NCBI GenBank assembly: GCA_033763995.1
Contig: JANRJL010000060.1
Coordinates: 7,852-71,851, forward strand
Source of the DNA: GCA-2737725 sp033763995
Lineage (GTDB): Bacteria; Pseudomonadota; Alphaproteobacteria; Rhodospirillales; Rhodospirillaceae
Reading direction: 5' to 3'
Length of the DNA stretch: 64,000 nt
Shown here in pieces: positions 39,784 through 48,973 of this stretch. The position numbers and the translations under genes are program-made. The notes beneath the pieces are model-generated. The model was not told the DNA's origin. It saw only the letters and a list, made by a program, of their open reading frames with translations, and ran no database searches. How positions within the stretch are numbered: position 1 is the stretch's first letter; each line of letters starts with the position of its first letter.

Positions 39784-40455
39784 TCAGCCATACCGCTCCT
39801 CGGTCCACGGGTCGCCGCGCATGTGGTAGCCACGCGCTTCCCAGTAGCCGGGCTGGTCCTTCTCCATGACGGTGATGTGGCGCAGCCACTTGGCGCTCTT
39901 CCAGAAGTAGAGATGCGGAATCACCATGCGCACCGGGCCGCCGTGATCGCGCGTCAGCGCCGCGCCGTTCCAGGTGTGGCCCAGGAACACATCGTCGCGG
40001 TCCACGTCGGCCAGGGCCACGTTGGTGGAATAGCCGTCGTAGCTTTTCAGCATCAGGAACTTGGCCGTCTCGAAGGGTGCTACAGTCTTCAGCAGCGCAC
40101 GCATGGGCACACCCAGCCACGTGTTGTCGTAGCGCGACCAGGCCGTCACGCAGTGAATGTCGTTGCGATATTCCTGCTGCGGCTGGGCCATGAAATCTTT
40201 CCACGACCACTTGAGCGGATGCTTCACCTGCCCCGCCACCGACAGGCTCCACTCGGCCTGAGTCAGGTTCGGCTGCACGCCCAAATCCAGCACCGGAAAG
40301 TCCCTGGTGAGATGCTGGCCCGGCGGCAGGCGCTCCACTTCAGGCCGCGCGGTCTTGCCCGTGAGCCCGCGGCCGTCCTTGGCCCACTGCTCCTTGGTGC
40401 GGATCAATTTGTCTTTGATCTGGCCGGTGAGTTCAGGATCTTTTTCCGTACCCAT
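39784..40455 (-). CDS. Sulfite-oxidase-like molybdopterin oxidoreductase
   Basis: 223 residues. The molybdenum-cofactor domain of the YedY/sulfite oxidase superfamily with the ligand Cys in DIHCVTAWSRYDNTWLGVP and the VRMVIPHLYFWKSAKWLRHI motif. No signal peptide, so it should be cytosolic, unlike MsrP (YedY). No heme or cytochrome gene adjoins it. ATG at 40455, 3 bases after smpB ends. Substrate unknown. Confidence 0.88.
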   Translation of the reverse strand: MGTEKDPELTGQIKDKLIRTKEQWAKDGRGLTGKTARPEVERLPPGQHLTRDFPVLDLGVQPNLTQAEWSLSVAGQVKHPLKWSWKDFMAQPQQEYRNDIHCVTAWSRYDNTWLGVPMRALLKTVAPFETAKFLMLKSYDGYSTNVALADVDRDDVFLGHTWNGAALTRDHGGPVRMVIPHLYFWKSAKWLRHITVMEKDQPGYWEARGYHMRGDPWTEERYG

Positions 40456-40458
40456 GGT

Positions 40459-40932
40459 TTAGCCTTTATCCCGCATGAGCCTGGACTTGGCCCGGTCCCA
40501 TTCGCGTTTCTTGATGGCCTCGCGGCGGTCCTCGTGCTTCTTGCCCTTGGCGAGGCCCAGTTTCACTTTCGCCAGGCCCTTGTCATTAAAATAGACCGTG
40601 AGCGGCACCAGCGTCATGCCGTCGCGCTGCACGGCGGCGGCCAGGCGGTCGATCTGCTTGCGGTGCAAGAGCAGGCGGCGCTTGCGCTTTTCGTCGTGCT
40701 GAAACTTGCCCCCGCCTTGGTACATGGGGATATGCACGTTGATCAGGAGAATCTCGCGGCCCTCGGGCTGCGCGAAAGCCTCGGAGATGGTCGCGCGGCC
40801 CAGACGCAGGGACTTCACCTCGCTGCCCATGAGCGCGATGCCGGCCTCGATGGTGTCCTCGATGGCGTAATTGAAGCGCGCCTTGCGGTTCTCGGCCACC
40901 GTGCCGTGCGAGATCAGTGTGGATTTCGCCAT
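40459..40932 (-). CDS. smpB: SsrA-binding protein
   Basis: 157 residues. SmpB carries tmRNA to stalled ribosomes. NRKARFNYAIEDTIEAGIALMGSEVKSLR, HIPMYQGGGKFQHDEKRKRRLLLH and the basic tail WDRAKSRLMRDKG are complete. ATG at 40932. Follows dapA in the usual alphaproteobacterial order. The ssrA gene was not found here. Confidence 0.96.
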   Translation of the reverse strand: MAKSTLISHGTVAENRKARFNYAIEDTIEAGIALMGSEVKSLRLGRATISEAFAQPEGREILLINVHIPMYQGGGKFQHDEKRKRRLLLHRKQIDRLAAAVQRDGMTLVPLTVYFNDKGLAKVKLGLAKGKKHEDRREAIKKREWDRAKSRLMRDKG

Positions 40933-40958
40933 GATGTGCAGGCGGCCAAGACGCCGCG

Positions 40959-41849
40959 TCAGCCGTCCAGCAGGCCGGCGCCGCGCATGGCTTCTTCGAT
41001 CCGCGCCTTGCTTTTCAACGTCAGGGGCGCCAGCGGCAGGCGCGTGTCGGCTTCGCACTTGCCCAGCAAATGGGCGGCGTATTTCACCGGCGCGGGGCTG
41101 GTTTCGCAGAACATGGCCTCGTGCACCGGATGGAGAATGTCGCGGATGCGCGTGAGATCGTCGGTGGAGTCCAATGTCCAGGCATCCTGCAACTGCGCGC
41201 ACAGGCGCGGCGCGATATTGGACGTCACCGAAATGCAGCCGTGACCGCCGTTGGCCAGGAAGGCCACGGCGGTGGCGTCCTCGCCCGAGAGCTGACAAAA
41301 CTCATCGCCGATGGCGAGCCGGGTCTTCACCGGCCGCGCGAGGTCGGCCGTGGCATCCTTCACGCCGACAATGTTGGGATGGCGCGCCAGTTCGGCCATG
41401 GTCTCCACCGTCATGTCCACCACGGAACGCGGCGGCACATTGTAGATGATGATCGGAATGTCCACGGCGTCGGCGATGGTGCGGAAATGCAGCTTCAGGC
41501 CCTCTTGCGTGGGCTTGTTGTAATAGGGTGTCACCACCAGCGCGGCGTCGGCCCCCGCCTGCTTGGCGTGGCGCGTGAGTTCAATGGCCTCGGCGGTCGA
41601 ATTGGACCCCGTGCCGGCGATCACTGGCACGCGCCCCTTGGCGACCTCGATGCATAACTCCACCACGCGCTTGTGCTCCTCGTGCGACAAGGTCGGCGAT
41701 TCGCCCGTGGTCCCGCAGGGCACGACGCCATGGGTGCCTTCCTTGATCTGCCAGTCGACAAAGGCTTGAAAGGATTTCTCGTCGACCTCATAGCCCTTGA
41801 AGGGGGTAATCAAGGCGGTGAATGACCCGCGAAAAGCGGCAGTACCCAT
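40959..41849 (-). CDS. dapA: 4-hydroxy-tetrahydrodipicolinate synthase
   Basis: 296 residues, TIM barrel. It condenses pyruvate and aspartate semialdehyde in lysine/diaminopimelate synthesis. PCGTTGESPTLSHEEH, VTPYYNKPTQEGL with the catalytic Tyr and VGVKDAT with the Schiff-base Lys are present. ATG at 41849; extra upstream codons are not family-like. Divergent from slt; both serve the cell wall. Confidence 0.96.
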   Translation of the reverse strand: MGTAAFRGSFTALITPFKGYEVDEKSFQAFVDWQIKEGTHGVVPCGTTGESPTLSHEEHKRVVELCIEVAKGRVPVIAGTGSNSTAEAIELTRHAKQAGADAALVVTPYYNKPTQEGLKLHFRTIADAVDIPIIIYNVPPRSVVDMTVETMAELARHPNIVGVKDATADLARPVKTRLAIGDEFCQLSGEDATAVAFLANGGHGCISVTSNIAPRLCAQLQDAWTLDSTDDLTRIRDILHPVHEAMFCETSPAPVKYAAHLLGKCEADTRLPLAPLTLKSKARIEEAMRGAGLLDG

Positions 41850-42012
41850 CTCGGGGCTCCTTGAGCAAGGCTTGAGGCTCGCTTGGCTGGCGCAGCGCGC
41901 GAGGGCGCGGACCATACCATACAACACTGCCCCTTCAAGACGGGAAGGCTATAAAATTATTAATCACATCAAAGGCTTGCGGTTGCCCCCCAAAGTTTCC
42001 TATGAAATCGGA

Positions 42013-44232
42013 ATGATGCGTCGTCCTCGGTTCCGACAACTCCTGGCCGCCAGCCTAGGTGCCTTGCTCGCCATGAGCACGCCGGCGCACGCCCAGTCGA
42101 GTGCACCAAGCACAGCGCGCATTCTGCCCGAGCGCAAGCCCGCGGTTCCCGAACGCGCCGTCGTTAAGTCCAAGCCCGAAAAGCCCGGCCTCGAGGACAT
42201 GGCCGCGACGGCGCCAACGGGACCGACGCTGCCGACACGCAAGCCGCCCGCACCGGCGCGCGCCCTGGCATCAAAGCCAGGCGACAGCACCAACCCCACC
42301 AGTTCGCGCTTCGGTGTGCGCACCGAATCGCCGTTCCTGTCGCCGCGCGACAAGACCGCCTTCGAGCAGGCCGTCCGCGCGGCCGCCGCCGGGCGGTGGT
42401 CCGCCGCGCGCGAGGCCATGCGCCGGGTCAGCGACCAAACGCTTGCCAGCGTGGTGGAATGGATCGCCATGCGCACGCCGGGCGCCAAGGTGGACTTCGG
42501 CGAGCGCACGGCCTTCATCGAGGCCCATCCTGACTGGCCGTCGATCAACGAACTCAAACGCATCACCGAGGACGTGGCGATGGATAGCGGCGGCGTGGAC
42601 GAACGCCTGCGCTGGTTCGCCAAGCATCCGCCCGTGACCACGGCGGGGCGCGTGGCCCTGGCCGATGCCGCGCTGCAATCGGGCGACCTGGCCACGGCCG
42701 AGAAAGTCTCGCGCGAGGCCTGGTTAAGCGGGCGCTTCGACGCCGGCGAGGAACGCGACTTCTTGCGCAAGTTCTCGCGCTTCATGACGCCCGATCTGCA
42801 CCGCGCGCGGCTGGAGGAATTGCTGTACGCCGAGCAGCGCACGGCGGCCGACCGCATGCTCAAGCGCGTCGATCAACCGCGCGCCGCCGTCGCCGCGGTG
42901 CGCATGGCCCTGATCGCCTCGGCCGGCAACGTCGAACGCCTGATTCAGAAATTGCCGGCGAACCTCGCCGCCGATCCGGGGCTGGCCTACGACCGCATCA
43001 AGTGGCGGCGCAAGCGCGGCCGCGAAGACAGCGCGCGCGAGCTGCTGCCAACATCCCCCGACGAGGCCCCCCGCCCCGATCTGTGGTGGAAAGAGCGCAA
43101 TCTGCTGGCGCGCGATTCCATCGAAAAAGGCCGCCACCGCGAGGCCTACGCCATCGTCACCAACCACGGCGCGCTGGACGCCGTCAGCGTGTCGGAGGCC
43201 GAGTGGCTCGCCGGCTGGCTCGCCCTGCGGTTCCTGAAGGACAACGAAGCGGCGCTAAAGCACTTCGAGAAGGTCCACGAGACGGTGCAACTGGCCGCCA
43301 ACGTGTCGCGCGGCGCCTATTGGGCGGGGCGCGCCGCGCAGGAGCTGGGCCGCGCCGAGGTGGCCGCCGACTGGTACCGCAAGGCGGCCACCCACATCAC
43401 GACGTTCTATGGGCAACTGGCGCTGGGGCGGCTCACGGATCCGACGCTGCCGCAGTTGCCGCTGGACCCCACGCCCAGCATCGAGGAGCGGCGCGCCTTC
43501 GAGGGCAAGGCGCTGACCAAGGCCGTGCGCGCGCTCGGCGATATCGGCGAGACGCCCTACTTGCGCTCGTTCGTGCTGGCGCTGGCCGAGTCCTCGGACT
43601 TCGCGGTGGATCGCCACATGGCGGCCGAACTTGCCCACCGCCTGGGTCGGCCGGACCTGGGTGTGTGGATCGCGCGTCAGGCGGGCCGCGACCGCATCAC
43701 CATCATGACCTACGGCTACCCCACGCCCGCCATGGCGCTGCCGCAGCAACCGGAGAAAGCGCTCACGCTTGCGATCATGCGCCAGGAGAGCAATTTCGAC
43801 GTCACCGCCACCAGCCCCGCCGGCGCCTTGGGGCTGATGCAGCTGATGCCCGCCACCGCCAGCGCCGTGGCCAAGCTCAGCAAGCTGCCCTACGCCAAGT
43901 CGCGGCTGACCAGCGATGCGTCCTACAACGCGACGCTGGGCAGCATCTACCTCGCCTCATTGGTCAATGAGTTCGACGGCTCCTACATCATGGCCGCCGC
44001 CGGCTACAACGCCGGGCCCGGCCGCTCGCGCCAGTGGGCGCGCGCCTTCGGCGATCCGCGCGCGGCCGACGTCGACGCCATCGACTGGATCGAGCAAATC
44101 CCCTTCACCGAGACGCGTAATTACGTCCAGCGCATCATGGAAAACCTCATGGTCTATCGCGCCGTGACGGCGGGCACGCTCGCGATTTCGCAGGACCTCG
44201 AGAAAGAACTCAAAGGCCCCCGCGCACCATAA
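42013..44232 (+). CDS. slt: Soluble lytic murein transglycosylase
   Basis: 739 residues. Signal peptide (MMRRPRFRQLLAASLGALLA ... AHA). A low-complexity Pro/Ala segment (about 30-100), then a long helical superhelix, and a C-terminal SLT domain with the catalytic Glu592 in AIMRQESNFDVTATSPAGALGLMQLMPATA, plus AAAGYNAGPGRSRQW. It cleaves peptidoglycan glycan strands in the periplasm. The start is MMRR at 42013 (or 42016); the open frame further up is antisense to dapA. Confidence 0.92.
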   Translation: MMRRPRFRQLLAASLGALLAMSTPAHAQSSAPSTARILPERKPAVPERAVVKSKPEKPGLEDMAATAPTGPTLPTRKPPAPARALASKPGDSTNPTSSRFGVRTESPFLSPRDKTAFEQAVRAAAAGRWSAAREAMRRVSDQTLASVVEWIAMRTPGAKVDFGERTAFIEAHPDWPSINELKRITEDVAMDSGGVDERLRWFAKHPPVTTAGRVALADAALQSGDLATAEKVSREAWLSGRFDAGEERDFLRKFSRFMTPDLHRARLEELLYAEQRTAADRMLKRVDQPRAAVAAVRMALIASAGNVERLIQKLPANLAADPGLAYDRIKWRRKRGREDSARELLPTSPDEAPRPDLWWKERNLLARDSIEKGRHREAYAIVTNHGALDAVSVSEAEWLAGWLALRFLKDNEAALKHFEKVHETVQLAANVSRGAYWAGRAAQELGRAEVAADWYRKAATHITTFYGQLALGRLTDPTLPQLPLDPTPSIEERRAFEGKALTKAVRALGDIGETPYLRSFVLALAESSDFAVDRHMAAELAHRLGRPDLGVWIARQAGRDRITIMTYGYPTPAMALPQQPEKALTLAIMRQESNFDVTATSPAGALGLMQLMPATASAVAKLSKLPYAKSRLTSDASYNATLGSIYLASLVNEFDGSYIMAAAGYNAGPGRSRQWARAFGDPRAADVDAIDWIEQIPFTETRNYVQRIMENLMVYRAVTAGTLAISQDLEKELKGPRAP

Positions 44233-44233
44233 A

Positions 44234-44262
44234 AAAGGCGCCCGGTTGGGCGCCTTTATTTT
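44234..44262. terminator. Bidirectional intrinsic terminator
   Basis: AAAGGCGCCC-GGTT-GGGCGCCTTT (44234-44257) followed by ATTTTT; A-run in front, T-run behind. It separates the convergent slt and bactofilin genes and can work for both. Confidence 0.85.
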
Positions 44263-44280
44263 TGAGAACTCTGCGATCGC

Positions 44281-44766
44281 TCAGGTCGCGACGATGGCGG
44301 GCTTGGCGGGCGCGAGGCGCGGCGGCATGGACACCGAGGGCACCGATTCCGTGCGCGGCGGGCGGCGCTCGTCCAGCAGCGGGGTCAGGTTGGCCTCGGA
44401 GATACGCTTGCAGTGGCCTTCCATGTAGGCGCCGGGCTCGATGGCGAGGCTTTCGTGTTCCACGTCGCCCGACATGCGCGCGGTCGAGGCCAGGAAGACG
44501 CTTTTGGCACGGATCATGCCCTTGATGGAGCCGTGCATGCGCACGGTCTGGGCGACGACTTCGCCCACCACCGAGCCCTTGGCGCCGACGATCAAGGCCT
44601 TGCAGCGGATGTCGCCGTTGACCGTGCCGTCCACTTGAACTTCGCCGGCCGAGACCAGTCCGCCTTCGATGGACAGGTCGGCGCTGATGATGGAGGGCAC
44701 CGACTTGTTGATGTCGGTGCGAACATCGGGCGCTTCGCGCTTCGCGGGGCTAGCTTTTGAAAACAT
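44281..44766 (-). CDS. bacA: Bactofilin
   Basis: 161 residues. A beta-helical DUF583 core (about 28-120: SADLSIEGGLVSAGEVQVDGTVNGDIRCKALIVGAKGSVVGEVVAQTVRMHGSIKGMIRAKSVFLASTARMSGDVEHESLAIEPGAYMEGHC) between flexible ends. Bactofilins polymerise without nucleotides and place wall enzymes for cell shape. It overlaps the preceding M23 gene by 17 bases, a pairing seen in several bacteria. Confidence 0.92.
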   Translation of the reverse strand: MFSKASPAKREAPDVRTDINKSVPSIISADLSIEGGLVSAGEVQVDGTVNGDIRCKALIVGAKGSVVGEVVAQTVRMHGSIKGMIRAKSVFLASTARMSGDVEHESLAIEPGAYMEGHCKRISEANLTPLLDERRPPRTESVPSVSMPPRLAPAKPAIVAT

Positions 44767-46192
44767 CGCTACCGGCCTTGAGAAATTTCAGCGGGTTGAT
44801 CGGCTTGCCGTTATGCAGCACTTCGTAGTGAACGTGGGGCCCCGAACAGCGACCGCTGCAGCCGAGTTGGCCGAGCACGGAACCCCGTGACACCTTGTCG
44901 CCGACCTTCACCAGAATGCGCGACAAGTGCCCATATTTGGTCACGAGTCCCATGCCGTGGTCAACCACGACCAAACGGCCATAATTGCCCTCCCAGCCCG
45001 CGTGAATCACCCGGCCCTCGCCCGTGCTCATGACCGGGGACTTGAAATCGGCCCCCATGTCGAGGCCGAGGTGCTGGGCGTACTGGCCGGTGAAGGGATC
45101 CTTGCGGACGCCGAAGCCGGAATTGAGATCGAACTCCTTGAGCGGCGTGTCGATCGGCAGGCCGATCAAGAGGCCCTGCAGTTCATGCAGGCGGTCCATT
45201 TGCGCGTTGAGCCGGTTGAGGGATTCCTCGATGGGCCCGGAATTCATCGCCATGCTTTGGTTGAGCGGAACGAAGGGGCCGCCCTGCCCGCCGCGGCGGG
45301 TTTGCTGCTTGACCAGCAGGTCGATGTCGAGCCCGGTGATGCTGAGGGAGGACTCGATGTTGGCGATCTTGGTCTCGGCGAGTTCGGAGAAGCGATGATA
45401 GAGCAGCAACTGGTTGCTCTCCATCTCGCGGATTTGGTCCTCCAGCGCGGCGACACGCTGCGCGTAGCTGTCGCGGTCGGACACCGCCATGTCGCGCTCC
45501 AGCACGACCTGGCGCATCTCGAGGCCCTCGGTGGCGATGAAGGATGTCTTGCTGTGGTGGCCGACGACGTCGACCATGGAATTTTCAAGCTCGCCCAATT
45601 CGGCCAGGATAGTCTTGCGGGATTCGTCGGCGTGGGTGCGTTCCAGCTTGGCCTTGTCCAGCGCCAACTCGATGTTCTGTTCGCCGGCAAGCGCCGAGCT
45701 TGGGTCCTTGAGAACTTCCTTGGCCTTGGACTTGATGCGGTCGGCCAGCTTGGCCTTGGCGGGCGCGGGCTGCGCCAATTGGGCGGCCTTTTGCTTGAGC
45801 AGATCGGATTCCTTTTCCAGCATGCTCATGGAGCTGACGTAACTCGTCTCGAGGTCCTTGGTCAGCTCCGAGACGCGCTCCTTGTAGATCGACACCTGGG
45901 CGAGCAGTTGCTCGTAGCCCATGCGCGCATCTTTGATTTCGGTGTTCTTGGCGCGAATGCTCTCGGTGTGGTTCATCACCAAACTCGAGCTTAGCAACGT
46001 CCAACTGCCCACAATGACAGCCAGCAGCGCCATCGCCGCTTGGCGGTGAGTCGACAGCCGGAGCGTGCGCATGCGTTCGCCCGAGCGGACAATCAGCTGC
46101 CGCTCGGGGAAGAACCGTTGCAATGACTTCTCGAGGCGGCCGAGGCCGCGATCGCGCGGATCAAATTTTGAAAGCTGCTTGCCCGAAAACAC
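44750..46192 (-). CDS. M23 (LytM) endopeptidase with coiled coil
   Basis: 480 residues. Basic cytosolic N-terminus, one membrane helix (about 50-72), coiled coil (about 75-320) and a C-terminal M23 domain with metal ligands in QHLGLDMGADF and PHVHYE, so it is predicted active. It would cleave peptide cross-links in the periplasm; the bactofilin next to it probably localises it. ATG at 46192, followed by a very long upstream gap. Confidence 0.9.
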   Translation of the reverse strand: MFSGKQLSKFDPRDRGLGRLEKSLQRFFPERQLIVRSGERMRTLRLSTHRQAAMALLAVIVGSWTLLSSSLVMNHTESIRAKNTEIKDARMGYEQLLAQVSIYKERVSELTKDLETSYVSSMSMLEKESDLLKQKAAQLAQPAPAKAKLADRIKSKAKEVLKDPSSALAGEQNIELALDKAKLERTHADESRKTILAELGELENSMVDVVGHHSKTSFIATEGLEMRQVVLERDMAVSDRDSYAQRVAALEDQIREMESNQLLLYHRFSELAETKIANIESSLSITGLDIDLLVKQQTRRGGQGGPFVPLNQSMAMNSGPIEESLNRLNAQMDRLHELQGLLIGLPIDTPLKEFDLNSGFGVRKDPFTGQYAQHLGLDMGADFKSPVMSTGEGRVIHAGWEGNYGRLVVVDHGMGLVTKYGHLSRILVKVGDKVSRGSVLGQLGCSGRCSGPHVHYEVLHNGKPINPLKFLKAGSDVFKS

Positions 46193-46591
46193 GCTGTCCC
46201 CTTACCCCGATGACACCCGTTACGCATTCCCCGGTCCTCGCCCACGGTGTGGGGCCGGAGCTCATCGGACGCGCATCCGTCGCTCTTTTTTGACAACGTC
46301 CACAGTTCTCACGCTCGATCAATCGGTTGGACCCGGTTGATCGCGGCGAAGCTGCGATCACGTCGGCGATTCGGAGGTACGCGCCAAGCCGTATCCTGCC
46401 GAGTCTCGCCGGGAAATTCAAAGATAAAGTAAAAGAAAAAACACTAGTAACTACAAATAGATAGCGCGCTTTCCCGCACACGCTATCGGTGTACGCCACC
46501 GGCTGGTGGCCACGCGCGCCGTGGAGGCCGCGGAGTTCTGGCGTTAAGGTGCCGGTTCGATTGGCTCTGGTTTTGCCTCCGCGAGGATCAT
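46193..46591. other. 399-base gap between divergent M23 and pgpA genes
   Basis: It holds a long leader region for the M23 gene. A hairpin TGATCGC...GCGATCA lies at 46338-46360 inside a wider CGATCAA ... TTGATCG pair. An AT-rich stretch at 46410-46465 probably contains promoters: on the minus strand TTGTAG-17-TTTACT is a weak candidate. No ORF of recognisable family and no RNA gene were seen. Confidence 0.45.
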
Positions 46592-47068
46592 TTGGACCCC
46601 AAACTAGACACTGGGCTGCCGCTGCGGCGTGTCGTTTTGCATTGGTTCGGCTGCGGCCTGACACCGAAGGCCCCAGGCACCGTGGGTTCATTGGGCGCGC
46701 TGCCCTTCGCCTGGGTGTTGTACGAGATCGGCGGGCCGTTCCTGATTCTCGCTGCCGCGTTCGCATTGTTCCTCATCGGCTGGTGGTGCGCCGAAGCCGA
46801 GCTGGGCGGTGCCGACGCCGATCCCGGGTGGATCGTGGTCGACGAAGTCGTCGGACAATGGCTGGTGCTGGTGCTCGCACCACACAACTTGGTTTGGTAC
46901 GCGGCCGCGTTCGCGCTGTTCCGCGTTTTCGACATCTGGAAGCCGTGGCCGATCCGCTGGGTCGATCACGACGTCGGCGGCGGCTTCGGTATCATGCTCG
47001 ACGACGTCGTCGCGGCGTTGTATGCCGGTGTCATTATTCTCGTCGCCCGCGTTTGGCTCGGACTCTAA
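46592..47068 (+). CDS. pgpA: Phosphatidylglycerophosphatase A
   Basis: 158 residues, inner membrane. Removes phosphate from phosphatidylglycerophosphate to give phosphatidylglycerol. LTPKAPGTVGSLGALPF, DPGWIVVDEVVGQW (metal-binding acidic residues) and FDIWKPWPIRWVDHDVGGGFGIMLDD are diagnostic. The start appears to be TTG at 46592 with GAGG upstream. Followed after 8 bases by pncC. Confidence 0.92.
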   Translation: MDPKLDTGLPLRRVVLHWFGCGLTPKAPGTVGSLGALPFAWVLYEIGGPFLILAAAFALFLIGWWCAEAELGGADADPGWIVVDEVVGQWLVLVLAPHNLVWYAAAFALFRVFDIWKPWPIRWVDHDVGGGFGIMLDDVVAALYAGVIILVARVWLGL

Positions 47069-47076
47069 TCGTCACA

Positions 47077-47595
47077 ATGACTCAACTTCCCGCCGACCTG
47101 CTCGATCTCGCCAAGATGGCCGTGACCGCGGCCAAGGCGTCAGGCAAGAAAATCACCACGGCGGAATCGTGCACCGGCGGCCTGGTGGGGGCGTGCATCA
47201 CCGCGATTCCAGGGGCCTCGGCGGTTTACGAGTGCGGCTACATCACTTACTCCAACGACGCGAAAACGCGGCTGCTGGGCGTGCCGCGCGACGCCATCGC
47301 GCAGTTCGGCGCCGTCAGCGACGTCGTGGCCGCGGCCATGGCCGAGGGCGCGCTGGCGCAATCGAATTCCGATATCGCGGTGTCGGTCACGGGCATCGCC
47401 GGGCCCGACGGCGGCAGCAAGGAAAAGCCCGTGGGTTTGGTCTATCTGGCCGTGGCCCAGCGCGGCATGGACGCCCAGGTCAAGCGTTACGTCTTCGCCG
47501 GCAACCGCCACGACGTGCGCCGTGCCTCGGTGGCCGCCGCCCTTGAATTGATGGCGAGCCAGATGCAGACGGTCGATCAACCCGCCGAGGCGTAA
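47077..47595 (+). CDS. pncC: Nicotinamide-nucleotide amidohydrolase (CinA C-terminal domain)
   Basis: 172 residues. PncC deamidates NMN to NaMN in pyridine-nucleotide recycling. KKITTAESCTGGLVGACITAIPGASAVYECGYITYSN and SVTGIAGPDGGSKEKPVGLVYLA are the full motifs. The N-terminal CinA domain is absent, as in stand-alone PncC. ATG at 47077. Convergent with ratA and overlapping it by 19 bases. Confidence 0.93.
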   Translation: MTQLPADLLDLAKMAVTAAKASGKKITTAESCTGGLVGACITAIPGASAVYECGYITYSNDAKTRLLGVPRDAIAQFGAVSDVVAAAMAEGALAQSNSDIAVSVTGIAGPDGGSKEKPVGLVYLAVAQRGMDAQVKRYVFAGNRHDVRRASVAAALELMASQMQTVDQPAEA

Positions 47596-48023
47596 AGCGC
47601 CTTCGCCCGCGTCTCGAAGGCGGCGACCATGCGGTGCACGGCCTCCTCGAACAACATGCCGATCAGCGACTGCAGCAGCTTCGACCGGAATTCGAACTCC
47701 AGGAAGAACTCGACTTCCGTGGCGCGGCCGCCTTGGGTTGGGCGGAATGTCCACTCGTTCTTGAGATATCGGAACGGCCCATCGAGATATTCCACCGTCA
47801 CGGCGTTCGGCGCGTCGAGCGTCACGCGCGACGTGAATTTTTCCCGCACGAACCTGAAGCCCACCGCCAAGTCGGCGATGAATTGCGCGGGCGATTCCCG
47901 CCGGTCGATGCGGCAGGCCACGCACCACGGCAGGAATTCGGGGTACTTCTCGACGTCGGCCACCAGGTCGAACACCTGCTGCGGCGTATAGGGCAGAACG
48001 CGGGTCTCGCGATGGACGGGCAT
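47577..48023 (-). CDS. ratA: RatA/Coq10-type START-domain protein
   Basis: 148 residues. A START/polyketide-cyclase fold: RVLPYTPQQVFDLVADVEKYPEFLPWCVACRI, EYLDGPFRYLKNEWTFRPT, and a C-terminal helix FEEAVHRMVAAFETRAKALY. In E. coli the family was described as a toxin blocking 70S assembly, elsewhere as a ubiquinone-binding Coq10 homologue. The lipA-ratA order here is standard in alphaproteobacteria. Confidence 0.9.
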   Translation of the reverse strand: MPVHRETRVLPYTPQQVFDLVADVEKYPEFLPWCVACRIDRRESPAQFIADLAVGFRFVREKFTSRVTLDAPNAVTVEYLDGPFRYLKNEWTFRPTQGGRATEVEFFLEFEFRSKLLQSLIGMLFEEAVHRMVAAFETRAKALYASAG

Positions 48024-48034
48024 GAGCGCGCGGG

Positions 48035-48952
48035 TCAGCGCCCCAGGTAGGCCAGTCGCGCCGCCTTGAGCTGCTCGAAATCGGCGTCGGCGTGGTACGA
48101 CGAGCGTGTCAGCGGCGTGGCGGAGACCATGTGAAAGCCCTTCACGCGCGCGAGGCGTTCGTACTCGGCGAATTCTTCCGGCGTGACGTAACGGTCGATC
48201 GGCGCATGATTGGGCGTGGGTTGCAGGTATTGACCGATGGTGATGAAGTCCACGTCGGCCGCGCGCAAATCGTCCATCACCTGGATGACTTCGTCCTTGG
48301 TCTCGCCCAAGCCCACCATGATGCCCGACTTGGTGAACACCGTCGGGTTGAGTTCCTTCACGCGCTCCAACAGACGCAGGCTGGTGAAATAGCGCGCGCT
48401 GGGCCGAATGGCGCGATAGAGGCGCGGCACGGTTTCCAGGTTGTGGTTATAGACGTCGGGCTTGGCGGCGGCGACCAAATCCACCATGCCCATCTTCTTG
48501 CGGAAGTCCGGCGTGAGCACCTCGATGGTCGTGGCGGGGTTCTCGCGGCGCACGGCCTCGATCACCGCCACCCAATGATGGGCGCCGCCGTCGTCGAGAT
48601 CGTCGCGGTCCACCGACGTGATGACGACGTGGCGCAGACCGAGCTTCTTCACCGCCTCCGCAACGTTTTCGGGCTCGTGAGCATCCAGCGCGCCGGGCCG
48701 GCCGGTCTTGACGTTGCAGAATGCGCACGCGCGCGTGCAGATGTCGCCCGCGATCATCATGGTGGCGTGGCGCGCTTTCCAGCACTCGCCGATGTTGGGG
48801 CACGCGGCTTCTTCGCACACCGTGTTCAGCTTGTGCTCGCGCATGATCTTGCGCGTCTCGGCATATTCGGGCGACGTCGGCGCCTTCACGCGCAACCACG
48901 CCGGCTTCGGCTGGCGCAGGTTATGGGGCTTGATGGGCGCGACGGTGTTCAT
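48035..48952 (-). CDS. lipA: Lipoyl synthase
   Basis: 305 residues, radical SAM. It inserts sulfur into octanoyl groups, making the lipoyl arms used by PdhB and PdhC. The auxiliary cluster CEEAACPNIGEC and the radical SAM CTRACAFC are both present. ATG at 48952. It is the last metabolic gene of the pdh run, 21 bases after lpd. Confidence 0.96.
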   Translation of the reverse strand: MNTVAPIKPHNLRQPKPAWLRVKAPTSPEYAETRKIMREHKLNTVCEEAACPNIGECWKARHATMMIAGDICTRACAFCNVKTGRPGALDAHEPENVAEAVKKLGLRHVVITSVDRDDLDDGGAHHWVAVIEAVRRENPATTIEVLTPDFRKKMGMVDLVAAAKPDVYNHNLETVPRLYRAIRPSARYFTSLRLLERVKELNPTVFTKSGIMVGLGETKDEVIQVMDDLRAADVDFITIGQYLQPTPNHAPIDRYVTPEEFAEYERLARVKGFHMVSATPLTRSSYHADADFEQLKAARLAYLGR

Positions 48953-48973
48953 GGGCAGAATATAGTCCCAAAA

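Noticed and set aside
46290..46295. Perfect TTGACA as a plus-strand promoter for pgpA
   Set aside because: No -10-like hexamer lies 15-19 bases downstream.
46338..46360. TGATCGC/GCGATCA hairpin as terminator
   Set aside because: It has no T-run and sits between divergent genes, where no transcript should end.
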